A stretch of DNA of 64,000 nucleotides from Rathayibacter oskolensis (GCF_900177245.1 NZ_FXBM01000001.1:1550001-1614000), one strand, 5' to 3'; numbered from the stretch's first letter, positions 1-8,036 are shown. Numbers and translations are program-made. Notes: generated by a model not told the origin, from the letters alone.

Positions 1-468
1 CTCGCGGCGGATCCTGGCCCGGAGGACCTCCTCGACCTCCGCGTCGTCGAGCGGGAGCAGCCACTCGGGCGCCAGCGTGTGCCAGACGAGCGGATGTCCC
101 TTCACCCGCACCCCCCGCTCGGCGAACCACTCCGCCGTCTTCTTCAGGCGTGCCGTCTCGGGACGCCCCCGTTCGGGCTCGAACCCGCGCCAGTAGAAGG
201 GCAGCGTCACCGTGTTGAACACCTCCAGCCACGCGTCCGCGAGCATCCGGGGGTCGGACGAGAGCCGGCCGCCGAAGAACTGCGACGCGTCGCCGCCGGT
301 GGCCAGCGGAGGGCCTCCCAGCCAGTCGACGAAGTCGAATCCGATGTTGCCGAAGCCGAACGCGTGAGCGAGCTGCGTCGTCGTCACGGCCACGTCCGGC
401 ACGGGCCGGCCCTGGTCGTCGACGACGAGGACGTCCGTCGTGAGGGTGCGATGGCAGAGATCAGGCAC
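1..468 (-). CDS. GH10 endo-1,4-beta-xylanase-like glycosidase (partial, C-terminus outside window)
   Basis: The 156 codons visible run off the left edge. They match the N-terminal half of glycoside hydrolase family 10, which cleaves beta-1,4-xylan or xylo-oligosaccharides. The family hallmark GHPLVWH is at residues 124-130, preceded by FNTVTLPFYW (84-93), the equivalent of the usual FNxVTxENxxKW. Residues 12-40 look like the beta-strand lead-in seen in GH10 proteins that lack a secretion signal. There is no signal peptide, so it probably acts in the cytoplasm on imported oligosaccharides. The GTG start at 468 has GGAGG seven bases upstream. The catalytic acid/base and nucleophile glutamates lie beyond the window. 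It is the last visible gene of the transporter-led operon. Confidence 0.82.
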   Translation of the reverse strand, partial: MPDLCHRTLTTDVLVVDDQGRPVPDVAVTTTQLAHAFGFGNIGFDFVDWLGGPPLATGGDASQFFGGRLSSDPRMLADAWLEVFNTVTLPFYWRGFEPERGRPETARLKKTAEWFAERGVRVKGHPLVWHTLAPEWLLPLDDAEVEEVLRARIRRE

Positions 469-510
469 GGATGAACCTCCGCGTCGTCGCGTCGTGCGGC
501 GGAGCGACCG

Positions 511-879
511 TCATCGTTCGCCCCTCGCCCCGGGGTACCAGTCCTCGAGCGTGTTCTCGGTGATCGCGATGAACACGTCGTCCGGGCGCACCCCCTCCGC
601 CTCGAGCCGCCGGGCCACGGCCTCGAACATCGCCGACTTCGCCTCCTGGTCGTACATGCGGACCATCAGCACGCGGACGTAGACCACGTCCCGCCGGTCC
701 CCGCCGAGGTAGTGGGCGTCGGCGATGATGTGGTCGGCGGGCAGGGGGTGGATGACCTGGAAGCGGTCCTCCGCATCCATGCCCAGGCCTTCGACGAGAC
801 CGGCGTTGACGGCCTCCGCGTAGGCGAACCTCTTCTCCACCGAGACGGTGTCGGCTACTTCAATGGTGACGAGAGGCAT
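511..879 (-). CDS. Tautomerase-superfamily protein (4-oxalocrotonate tautomerase-like fold)
   Basis: A 122-residue protein that begins Met-Pro; the proline becomes the N-terminal catalytic base after Met removal, the hallmark of the tautomerase superfamily. The order of motifs (DRFQVI near residue 43, a VYVRV strand, GVRPDDVFI and a terminal EN..DWY) fits the longer, about 120-130 residue tautomerases rather than the 62-residue 4-OT type. Its ATG overlaps the TGA of the upstream oxidoreductase gene by one base (TGATG), so translation is coupled. Context suggests it interconverts keto/enol forms of an intermediate made by the neighbouring oxidoreductases; the substrate is unknown. Confidence 0.8.
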   Translation of the reverse strand: MPLVTIEVADTVSVEKRFAYAEAVNAGLVEGLGMDAEDRFQVIHPLPADHIIADAHYLGGDRRDVVYVRVLMVRMYDQEAKSAMFEAVARRLEAEGVRPDDVFIAITENTLEDWYPGARGER

Positions 880-1952
880 CAGGCCCACGCTTCCTTGCTC
901 ACGCGCACATCGGCGCTGGTTCGTACGGACTCCTCGATCGCGAGACCGAGGAGGTGGTCTTGGCAGGCTTCCGCGAGCGGGTACGGCTCCGGCCCGGCGT
1001 CGCGGGCCCACCGCCCCGTCGCCTCGAGGAAGTCGGCGACGGCGAGGTCGTCCTCGGAGAGTCGTGTGCCGATCCAGGCGTTCCTCCAGACGAACCGGCC
1101 CTCGAAGGAGGCGGACACCACTTCGTTGCCCTCGAGGTTCATGTCGACGCCGGTGCGGCGGTAGGAGATCGGGGAGACGACGACTCCCTCGTCGGTGAGG
1201 TGCGTGACGGTGTCGTCGGAGATCTCGCCCAGCGAGCCCCTGATGACGATCCGCCGGCTCAGCAGCGGATTCCACCACTGGTTGTCCACGAAGTCGTAGA
1301 GGCCCATCCGACCGTCGCCGAAGTCGAGCGTGCCGATGGTGGTGGTGCGCGGTTCCGGTGTCGGGTCCTCGCGCCAGCCGTCGAAGGTCAGCGGGTCGGC
1401 CTGGGGAGCGGTGAAGGCGCGTGCGCTCACGACGGCCTCCGCCATGCCTGCTCCGAGGAACCCGCGCATCAGGCTGGTCGCGTGGTAGAGGTGCGTGGAG
1501 GCCACCTGAACGGCTGTCGGAGCACCGATGGCGCCGCTGTCGATCACCGACTTCCGTGCCGCGTGACCCGGCATCAGCATGTACTGCTCCGCCACCTGCA
1601 CGCGGCCCGACGAGCCGACGGCCGACCACAGCTCGCGCAGCCCGTCGGCCGTCGGCGCGGGCGGAGTCTCGGCGAGCACCGGGATCCCGAGCTCCACGAG
1701 GCGAGTGGTGACGGTCGGCATCGACGACCACGAGACGGCGGCGATCACGAAGTCCGGACGGAGGGCGAGCGCCTCCTCCAGGGTCCGGACGACAGGAGCG
1801 TCCCATCTCGCAGACATCCGCGCCTCGGCCTCGGCGGAGTTCGCCACCACGGCGACCGCCTGCAGCCTCGCGGGCGAAGCGTTCGCCAGGCGGAGGTAGA
1901 ACTCCGACCGCCACCCCGTCCCCACTACAGCGAACTTCACGGGCTCAGTCAT
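879..1952 (-). CDS. Gfo/Idh/MocA-family oxidoreductase
   Basis: A 357-residue NAD(P)-dependent oxidoreductase of the Gfo/Idh/MocA family, which oxidises or reduces sugars and cyclitols. The N-terminal Rossmann fold carries GTGWRS at residues 11-16. Where most members have EKP with a catalytic lysine, this protein has ETPP (Glu95-Thr96-Pro97), so the lysine is absent. The C-terminal part looks like the usual substrate-binding sheet. The ATG at 1952 follows AGAAGG at a good distance. It is separated from the upstream SDR gene by 54 bases and overlaps the tautomerase gene by one base. The role in sugar catabolism is inferred from the operon. Confidence 0.85.
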   Translation of the reverse strand: MTEPVKFAVVGTGWRSEFYLRLANASPARLQAVAVVANSAEAEARMSARWDAPVVRTLEEALALRPDFVIAAVSWSSMPTVTTRLVELGIPVLAETPPAPTADGLRELWSAVGSSGRVQVAEQYMLMPGHAARKSVIDSGAIGAPTAVQVASTHLYHATSLMRGFLGAGMAEAVVSARAFTAPQADPLTFDGWREDPTPEPRTTTIGTLDFGDGRMGLYDFVDNQWWNPLLSRRIVIRGSLGEISDDTVTHLTDEGVVVSPISYRRTGVDMNLEGNEVVSASFEGRFVWRNAWIGTRLSEDDLAVADFLEATGRWARDAGPEPYPLAEACQDHLLGLAIEESVRTSADVRVSKEAWA

Positions 1953-2006
1953 CTCGGACCTTCTCTTTCGTGGACGGGATCGTGCAGGGGTACGGAGAAC
2001 GGGTGG

Positions 2007-2762
2007 TCATATCTGACTCATCCCGCCGTCGACGACGAGTTCGGCGCCGGCGACGAAGCTGGACTCGTCGCTCGCGAGGAAGAGGACCGCTGCGGCGACC
2101 TCCTCGGGCCGGCCGATGCGCCCCACCGGTATCTGCGAGGCGACCGCCTGCTCGACGGCGACGGAGCCTCCGGTGAACCTGTCGAAGCCGGCGGTCGCGA
2201 TCGGGCCGGGACTCACCGCGTTGGCGCGGATGCGACGGTCGGCGAGCTCTGCGGTCAGCGTGCGCGCCAGGGAGCGCACGGCGGCCTTGGTCGCGTTGTA
2301 GACGGCGTGTCCCGCACCGCCGTTGTGCGCGGCGATCGAGGAGACGAGGACGATGCGCCCGTCGTCCGCCATCAGCGGGACGATGGCGCGGGAGGTCAGG
2401 AACGCCCCGCGGAAGTTCAGATCGCTCACGTGGTCGAACATCTCCGGCGTCGTGTCGACGATCGGCGTCGCCTCGACGTCCCGTCCCGCGTTCACGACGA
2501 GGATGTCGACTCCGCGACCGTCCTCGCCGACGGCCCGCGCCAGCGACTCCAGATGCTCGAGCCGCGAGCCGTCTCCGACCACGGTGCGCACGGAGCCGTC
2601 GGTCTCGCGACGGAGCGCCTCCGCGCGCTCCGCACTGGTACCCGTCGCGATGACGTCGGCCCCCTCAGCGACCAGGCGGAGTACGACGGCCCGACCGATC
2701 CCGGCGGTACCGGCGGTGACGACGGCCAGCTTCCCACTCAGGCTCCCGCTCGCCGCGGTCAC
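2007..2762 (-). CDS. Short-chain dehydrogenase/reductase (classical SDR)
   Basis: A 251-residue classical SDR. The cofactor loop TAGTAGIG is at residues 16-23, NAG at 91-93, the catalytic serine at 141-142 and the YxxxK pair at Tyr155 and Lys159, so the active site is complete. The C-terminal GAELVVDGG stretch is typical of FabG-like and sugar-alcohol SDRs. The GTG start overlaps the permease stop by four bases (GTGA), which fixes the start and shows translational coupling. In this operon it probably oxidises an imported sugar or its lactone; the substrate cannot be read from sequence. Confidence 0.88.
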   Translation of the reverse strand: MTAASGSLSGKLAVVTAGTAGIGRAVVLRLVAEGADVIATGTSAERAEALRRETDGSVRTVVGDGSRLEHLESLARAVGEDGRGVDILVVNAGRDVEATPIVDTTPEMFDHVSDLNFRGAFLTSRAIVPLMADDGRIVLVSSIAAHNGGAGHAVYNATKAAVRSLARTLTAELADRRIRANAVSPGPIATAGFDRFTGGSVAVEQAVASQIPVGRIGRPEEVAAAVLFLASDESSFVAGAELVVDGGMSQI

Positions 2763-3547
2763 TTGAGCGCTCCGGCGGCCAGGCCGCGCTCGAACGAGCG
2801 CTGGAGGAGGAGGTAGGCGACGATGACCGGCACAGCGGTGATCACCGCTGCGGCCAGGACGCCGGTCTGGTCGTTCGTGTACTGGCTGGTGAAGAACGAG
2901 GGCAGGAGCGTGACGACCTGCTTGTCCGGGTCGTTGAGCATGAGCAGCGGGAGGAGGAACGCGTTCCAGCTGTTGATCAGCGTGAGCACCACGATCGCGC
3001 CGGCGATCGGCCGGGTCAGCGGCAGGACGATGTACCAGAAGACCTTCCCGATGCCCGCTCCGTCGACTCGCCCTGCGTCCATCAGCTCCGAGGGGATCCC
3101 GGCGAAGAAGCTCCGCGCGAGCAGGACCGTGAAGGGGATCTGGAGAGCGGCCAGCGGCAGGATCACCGCGATGAGCTCGTTGTACACGTCGAGCGTCGAC
3201 GCCGTGACGAACAGGGGCGTCAGCAGCACCGCCTCCGGCATCGTCAGAGCGGCGATCAGGAGCCAGAACCACACCTCCTTGCCGCGGATGCGCAGCTTGG
3301 CGAACCCGAAGGCGGCGAGCATGGTGCAGACGTAGACCAGCGCGACGGTGGAGGCCGCCACGATGATCGAGTTCCGGAAGTAGACGGGGACCACACCGGT
3401 CGCGAAGACCTTGACGTAGTTTCCCCAGCCCTGTCCGGCCAGCGAGCCCTGGACCATCGCCACGAGGGCGAAGAGGTAGGGGATGACGATGACGGTCGCG
3501 AGCAGCTGCACGCCGATGCGGGAGCGGATCGATCGGAGTTCGAACAC
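2759..3547 (-). CDS. Carbohydrate ABC transporter permease (MalG type)
   Basis: A 262-residue inner-membrane permease with about six hydrophobic segments. The EAA loop that contacts the ATPase is at residues 153-176 (core DAGRVDGAG, ending IVLP). It pairs with the MalF-type permease just upstream (7-base gap) and the binding lipoprotein further up. No ATPase gene is in the window; sugar importers of this CUT1 class commonly borrow a shared MsiK-type ATPase encoded elsewhere, and that is inferred here. The GTG start at 3547 has an AGG-containing weak ribosome site. Confidence 0.92.
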   Translation of the reverse strand: MFELRSIRSRIGVQLLATVIVIPYLFALVAMVQGSLAGQGWGNYVKVFATGVVPVYFRNSIIVAASTVALVYVCTMLAAFGFAKLRIRGKEVWFWLLIAALTMPEAVLLTPLFVTASTLDVYNELIAVILPLAALQIPFTVLLARSFFAGIPSELMDAGRVDGAGIGKVFWYIVLPLTRPIAGAIVVLTLINSWNAFLLPLLMLNDPDKQVVTLLPSFFTSQYTNDQTGVLAAAVITAVPVIVAYLLLQRSFERGLAAGALK

Positions 3548-3554
3548 GACGGCC

Positions 3555-4508
3555 TCAGCTCTCGTCGGCGCGGCGCCGGAGGTTCATGAGCACTCCGCCA
3601 CCGACCGCGAGGACGAGGAGAGCGATCGAGATGGCGGCGGCGTATCCGAAGTGCTTCTCGGCGACCATCGTCTGGTAGATGTACGTGCCCAGGAACTCGG
3701 TCGCGTGATTCGGACCGCCCTTGGTCACGAGGTAGGGCACGTCGAAGGTCTTGAGCGCCCCGATGATGCCCAGCGTGGCGAGAGCGATCGTGGTGCCCTT
3801 GCACATCGGCCAGACGATCGAGACGAGCGAGCGGAAGTTGCTCGCACCGTCGATGCGGGCCGCCTCGAGGACCTCCGGCTCGATCTGGGCCATCGCGGCG
3901 TAGAAGAGGATGAACGTGAGTCCGGTCCACTGCCAGACGGTGATCGCCATGACGACGGGCATCGCGGTCGCCGGATCCGCGAGCCAGGGATGGGCGAGAT
4001 CGCCCAGTCCCACGGTGCGCAGGATCGAGTTGAACTGGCCTTCGACATCGAAGATCGCTCGGAAGACCGGGGCCATGGACGCCGGCGCGAGGACGGTCGG
4101 CACGAAGATCAGCACCTTGTAGAGAGGCGCGAGACGGATCCTCGAGTGCATGATCGCCGCGAAGGTGAAGCCGATCGCCGTCTGCACTGCGAAGGTGACC
4201 ACGAAGAAGATCGCCGTGTGCCAGATCGCGCGCCAGAAGACGTCGTCCTGGAACATCTGCACGAAGTTGGCCGCGCCCACCGACTCCGACGGGCTGAGGA
4301 TGAATCCGTTCCAGTCGAGGGTCGAGACGTAGCCGGTGTAGCCGATCGCGAAGTAGATCATGCCCAGCACCAGGATGATCGCCGGGAGGATCCAGATCAT
4401 CCCGGGGCCGAAGATCACCCTCTTCCGCGGTCGCCCCGGGGAGGGCTCGACGCCTCGAGCGGCGCTGTCGGGCGCTCCCGCGCCGGATCTCGCGATGGCC
4501 GTTGTCAT
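3555..4508 (-). CDS. Carbohydrate ABC transporter permease (MalF type)
   Basis: A 317-residue permease with about six transmembrane segments and an EAA loop at residues 211-233 (core EAARIDGAS). The N-terminal 30 residues are polar and cytoplasmic. ATG 4508 was chosen because GGAGC lies six bases before it; an in-frame ATG at 4565 would start inside the large hairpin at 4531-4581 and is unlikely. It forms the CUT1 translocation pore with the MalG-type partner and serves the binding lipoprotein upstream. Confidence 0.92.
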   Translation of the reverse strand: MTTAIARSGAGAPDSAARGVEPSPGRPRKRVIFGPGMIWILPAIILVLGMIYFAIGYTGYVSTLDWNGFILSPSESVGAANFVQMFQDDVFWRAIWHTAIFFVVTFAVQTAIGFTFAAIMHSRIRLAPLYKVLIFVPTVLAPASMAPVFRAIFDVEGQFNSILRTVGLGDLAHPWLADPATAMPVVMAITVWQWTGLTFILFYAAMAQIEPEVLEAARIDGASNFRSLVSIVWPMCKGTTIALATLGIIGALKTFDVPYLVTKGGPNHATEFLGTYIYQTMVAEKHFGYAAAISIALLVLAVGGGVLMNLRRRADES

Positions 4509-4530
4509 GTCAGCTCCATTGCCTGATGCC

Positions 4531-4581
4531 GTGCCGTGGGTGGTCCGCTCGGACGTGATCCGCACGGACCACCCACGGCAC
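4531..4581 (-). terminator. Long intergenic hairpin between binding-protein and permease genes
   Basis: GTGCCGTGGGTGGTCCG at 4531-4547 is the exact reverse complement of 4565-4581: a perfect 17-bp stem with a 17-base loop. It fills most of the 83-base gap between the stop of the binding-protein gene and the permease start. There is no T-run. Such hairpins after binding-protein genes usually act as partial terminators or 3' stabilisers that keep the binding protein more abundant than the permeases. That role is inferred. Confidence 0.75.
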
Positions 4582-4591
4582 GCGGTGGGTC

Positions 4592-5956
4592 TTACTTCTG
4601 GGCGTCCGAGACGGACTGCAGGCCCTCGAGGGCCTCATCGACGGTCCTGTCACCGGAGGCGACGCCGATGAGCGCGTCCCGGAAGGCCGTGTTGAGATCG
4701 GCGCTGACCGTCGCGAAGCGGGGGTCGGTGGCCTCGCTGGCCGTCGCCGTGTACTCCTTGAGCGCGTCGAGCTGAGCATCCGGGGCGACGAGGTCGATGC
4801 TGTCCCAGTCGGGCTGCACTCCCGTCAGAGACGGGATGTCGTTCAGGGTGTTCGCTACCGCCGTCTGGCCGGCCTCGGACGTCGTCAGCCACACCGCGAA
4901 GGTCGTGGCCGCTGCCTGCGCGTCCGACTTCGTGCTCACCGCGAGTCCGTAGTCGGCGTCGCCGAACATCTCGCCGACGTTCCCGGTGCCCGCGACGTCG
5001 GGGAACTGGATCGGGACCATCGTGAACGGCTCGGGGTTCGCCACGCCTGCGGCCTCCATGGCCGTGACCATCGCGTCGCGCACGGTGTACTGCGTGTACC
5101 AGCTGCCCATCATGATCATCGCGTACTTCTCGGACATGAAGGCGTTGTTCGCGTCGGGGTACTGCTGCAGCCCGATCGCCCCCTCCTGCATGATGCCGTC
5201 GTCGAAGAGGCTCTTCCAGATCTCCATCCCCTGCTCGAAAGCAGGATCCGTGTAGTCCATCTCGCCGAGGGAGGCCTTCGCGTAGGCGCCCGGCTCGATG
5301 TTCTGCATGATCGCCTCGAAGGTGTCCATGTCGAACGCCCACTGACCGGCGCCCTGGACGAAGCATCCCTTGCCTGCGGCCTCCAGGGCCTGGCACGCCT
5401 GCAGCCACTCGTCGTAGGTGGTGGGCGCCGTCACGCCGACCTCGTCGAGCATGTCCTGGTTGACCCAGATGCTCCCGGAGTAGACGGCACCTGCCGAGAG
5501 GCCGACGACCTTGTCGTCGACGGCGAGGCCCTCGACGCCCGACGCCGCGAGCTTGTCCTTCCAGTCCGACCCCAGCTCCGCCTCGACAGCGGGAGCGAGA
5601 TCGATGGCACCCGCCTGGAACGTCTCCACTCCGCCGTTGGCCGAGCCCGGTGCGACGTTGAACACGTCCGGGCCGTCCGCGGAGGTGATCGCCGGGCCGA
5701 GGACCGAGTCGTAGCTGTCGATCGGCTTCGAGACGAACTCCACCTCGATGTCCGGGTACTCCTCGTTGAACGAGGCGATGAGCTTGTCCGCCAGCGGCTT
5801 GTCCGGCGTCCACCCCCACCAGGTGATCGATCCCTCTGTGGCGGAGCCGGGATCGCTCGTGCCTCCTCCACCGCTGCAGGCCGCGAGCGACACCGCCAGG
5901 ATGCCGGCCGCGACCATCGCGAGACCGCCTTGCCGTCCGAACGTCTTCTTCGACAT
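4592..5956 (-). CDS. Extracellular sugar-binding lipoprotein of an ABC importer (CUT1 family)
   Basis: A 454-residue solute-binding protein. The start at 5956 is preceded by GGAGGAG at seven bases; an earlier ATG at 5998 would only add a poor leader. The signal is lipoprotein type: basic MSKKTFGRQG, a hydrophobic core and lipobox LAAC with the lipidated Cys27, followed by a glycine/serine linker. The body opens with ITWWGWTPDKP (near residue 40) and shows the usual two-lobe pattern of family 1 sugar-binding proteins. It is the first gene of the operon, divergent from the LacI regulator. The ligand is probably a plant-derived oligosaccharide, given the GH10 enzyme downstream. Confidence 0.93.
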   Translation of the reverse strand: MSKKTFGRQGGLAMVAAGILAVSLAACSGGGGTSDPGSATEGSITWWGWTPDKPLADKLIASFNEEYPDIEVEFVSKPIDSYDSVLGPAITSADGPDVFNVAPGSANGGVETFQAGAIDLAPAVEAELGSDWKDKLAASGVEGLAVDDKVVGLSAGAVYSGSIWVNQDMLDEVGVTAPTTYDEWLQACQALEAAGKGCFVQGAGQWAFDMDTFEAIMQNIEPGAYAKASLGEMDYTDPAFEQGMEIWKSLFDDGIMQEGAIGLQQYPDANNAFMSEKYAMIMMGSWYTQYTVRDAMVTAMEAAGVANPEPFTMVPIQFPDVAGTGNVGEMFGDADYGLAVSTKSDAQAAATTFAVWLTTSEAGQTAVANTLNDIPSLTGVQPDWDSIDLVAPDAQLDALKEYTATASEATDPRFATVSADLNTAFRDALIGVASGDRTVDEALEGLQSVSDAQK

Positions 5957-6040
5957 CGAGCTACTCCTCCAAGCTCCGCGTCGTCGCGGAGTGTTCATGG
6001 GATACAGGTGCGGAGTCCCCGCCTCGGGTGACTCGCGATC

Positions 6041-6091
6041 AACTTACCTGCAAGTTACAACGCAACTTGCGTACGGTTTGCAGTGTAAAGT
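6041..6091. promoter_or_regulatory. Divergent operator/promoter region for the sugar operon and its LacI regulator
   Basis: The 187-base divergent gap holds AACTT (6041-6045), AAGTT (6052-6056) and AACTT (6064-6068) about 11-12 bases apart. They form GCAAGTT-N7-AACTTGC (6050-6070), overlapping a perfect palindrome ACGCAACTTGCGT (6060-6072). Minus-10-like hexamers flank the array: TAAGTT reading left (complement of 6041-6046) and TAAAGT reading right (6086-6091). No convincing -35 boxes were found. This is the expected binding site for the adjacent LacI-family protein, which would then control both its own gene and the operon. Confidence 0.55.
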
Positions 6092-6143
6092 AGCGTGAAG
6101 CTCATCGTCAAGACCAGGACGAACGCGGAGCAAGGGGGGTCTC

Positions 6144-7148
6144 GTGGCTGATTCCGGCGCAACACTCGCGCAGATAGCCGAGGCCGCGGGCGTCTCGATA
6201 CCGACGGTGTCGCGTGTCCTCAACGGCAAGCCCGGCATCTCCCCCCTCAAGCGCAACGAGATCGAGCAGCTGATCGAGGATCTCGGCTACGCCCGGCGCA
6301 AGACGAAGCGCACGGCGTCGCTGATCGACTTCGTGGTCTCCAGCCTCGAGACCCAGTGGGCGACGGAGCTCCTCCGGGGGGCTCAGGCCGAGGCGGCGCG
6401 CGCGGGCGTCGACATGGTGCTCAACGTCACGCACAGCACGCCGGCGGGCGCGCCCGACTGGATCGATCGCATCGCCTCCCGCGGATCGGACGGCATCGTG
6501 CTCGTCGTGTCGGAGTGGACGCCGGACGCGCGGAAGCGACTCGCGAAGCTCAAGCTGCCCGTCGTGGCCATCGACCCGCTGGGGAACGACACCGAGTCGT
6601 TCGCGACCGTCTCAGCGACCGACTGGGTGGGCGGTCGAGAGGCCACCGAGCACCTGCTCGCCCTCGGGCATCGGCGCATCGGGTTCGTCACCGGGCCCAT
6701 GGAGCTCGAGTGCCACCAGGACCGTCTCGACGGGTACATGAGCGCGCTGGGTCGCGCCGATGTCGCGCCGCAGAAGGATCTGGTGCGACACGGCGACTCG
6801 CTGATCAGCGGTGGTCAGAGGTACGGCGGCGAGCTGCTCGACCTTCCGGACCGCCCCACCGCGATCATCAGCGGCTCCGACGAGCAGGCCTACGGTGTCT
6901 ACCTGGCGGCCCGGGATCGCGGCATCCGCATCCCCGAGGACCTGTCGGTCGTCGGCTTCGACGACGTCGATCTCTGCCGGTGGGTCAGTCCGCAGCTGAC
7001 CACCGTCCGCCAGCCGCTCGCGAGCATGGCCTCCGAGGCCACCCGGCTCCTCCTCAAGCTCGCGGCCGGCGAAGCGGTCGACACTCCGACCGTGCGGCTG
7101 GCCTCCGCGCTCATCGTCCGGGAGTCGACGGCGCCCATCGCGTCGTGA
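6144..7148 (+). CDS. LacI-family transcriptional regulator
   Basis: A 334-residue repressor. The N-terminal helix-turn-helix and hinge (residues 8-28, core IAEAAGVSIPTVSRVLNG) are typical of LacI. The rest is a periplasmic-binding-protein-like effector domain with DLSVVGFDDVD near residue 270 and the terminal VRESTAP segment. The GTG start follows AAGGGGGG. It is divergent from the sugar importer operon, so it most likely represses that operon until an imported sugar binds. The effector is not known. Confidence 0.93.
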   Translation: MADSGATLAQIAEAAGVSIPTVSRVLNGKPGISPLKRNEIEQLIEDLGYARRKTKRTASLIDFVVSSLETQWATELLRGAQAEAARAGVDMVLNVTHSTPAGAPDWIDRIASRGSDGIVLVVSEWTPDARKRLAKLKLPVVAIDPLGNDTESFATVSATDWVGGREATEHLLALGHRRIGFVTGPMELECHQDRLDGYMSALGRADVAPQKDLVRHGDSLISGGQRYGGELLDLPDRPTAIISGSDEQAYGVYLAARDRGIRIPEDLSVVGFDDVDLCRWVSPQLTTVRQPLASMASEATRLLLKLAAGEAVDTPTVRLASALIVRESTAPIAS

Positions 7149-7159
7149 GAGCCGCCCGA

Positions 7160-7178
7160 CCGTCCCGCCGGGACGACG
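7160..7178 (+). terminator. Small GC hairpin after the LacI gene
   Basis: CGTCCC-GCC-GGGACG with flanking complementary bases lies 12 bases after the regulator stop, in the 123-base convergent gap to the SDR gene. There is no T-run, so this is only a candidate terminator. Nothing else recognisable is in the gap. Confidence 0.3.
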
Positions 7179-7271
7179 GGCCACGGAGGCAGCACCCCGG
7201 CCGCTCCTGCGCAGGCGGGCGACTCCGGTCGCCGCTGAGTCGTGCCGGGCCGCCCGCCGAGCGTTTCCCCG

Positions 7272-8036
7272 CTATTCGGCGACGAAGTCCGAGGTGTCGC
7301 CGACCAGGCGGGTGTTGTCCGCCGGCACTGGCTCGACCGCCGCGAGAGCGACCTCCGCCGCGAACTCGCCGACGTTGTAGAGCTTGCCCGCCGACTCGCG
7401 GCGCGAGCTGATCGCGCCCGGGTTGGAGCGCTCGAGCAGCGTCGCCGTGATCGTGCCCTCGATCATGTCGCCCGAGACGACGACGAACTCGATCCCGCGC
7501 TCCGAGAGCTCGGCGATCCGCTCGCGCAGGGCGTCCTCGCCGGCGCGCTTCGAGAGGGCGACCGGCTCGTACTCGGGCATCGTCGGCGTGGTGCGGATGA
7601 AGTGGGCCTGGTGGCTGGTCACGAAGACGATCCGCGAGCCGGCGCCGAGCAGCGGGAGCGCCGCCTCCAGGGTCGCGACCTGCGAGTCGCGGTTCAGGAC
7701 CATCGCGTAGTCCTCCCCCATGGCGCTCTCCATGCCGCCCGAGGCGTTGAGGACGAGGACGTCGAGTCCGCCGAGCTCCTGCTCGATGCGCGCGAACATC
7801 TCGGAGCGCGACGCGGGATCGGTGAGGTCGGCGCCCACCGCGAAGGCCGAGCCTCCGGCCGCGACGATCTGATCGACGAGCTTGTTCGCGCGCGGCGCCT
7901 TCGAGCGGTAGTTGACGACCACCCGGGCACCCGCCTCGGCGAAGTAGCGGACGGTGTCGGCGCCGATGCCGCGCGAGGAGCCGGTCACGAGGATCCGCTT
8001 GCCGTCGAGCGAACCGGGAGCGAGGGGGTTGGACAC
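7272..8036 (-). CDS. Divergent SDR-family protein lacking the canonical catalytic tyrosine
   Basis: A 254-residue protein with the SDR cofactor loop TGSSRGIG (residues 18-25) and NASG in place of NAG (97-100). The catalytic serine equivalent is Ser141. The active-site lysine is Lys163 in LSKRAGE, but the tyrosine expected four residues before it is Val159; the nearest tyrosine is Tyr156. The GTG start at 8036 has GGAGG upstream. It may use Tyr156 or be a non-catalytic or altered SDR. It stands alone, convergent with the LacI gene and divergent from the NfeD/SPFH pair. Confidence 0.8.
   Translation of the reverse strand: MSNPLAPGSLDGKRILVTGSSRGIGADTVRYFAEAGARVVVNYRSKAPRANKLVDQIVAAGGSAFAVGADLTDPASRSEMFARIEQELGGLDVLVLNASGGMESAMGEDYAMVLNRDSQVATLEAALPLLGAGSRIVFVTSHQAHFIRTTPTMPEYEPVALSKRAGEDALRERIAELSERGIEFVVVSGDMIEGTITATLLERSNPGAISSRRESAGKLYNVGEFAAEVALAAVEPVPADNTRLVGDTSDFVAE

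Noticed and set aside
954-2816. A 620-residue plus-strand open frame over the Gfo/Idh and SDR genes
   Set aside because: Low-complexity Arg/Gly/Pro composition typical of high-GC opposite-strand shadows; both minus-strand genes have clear domains.
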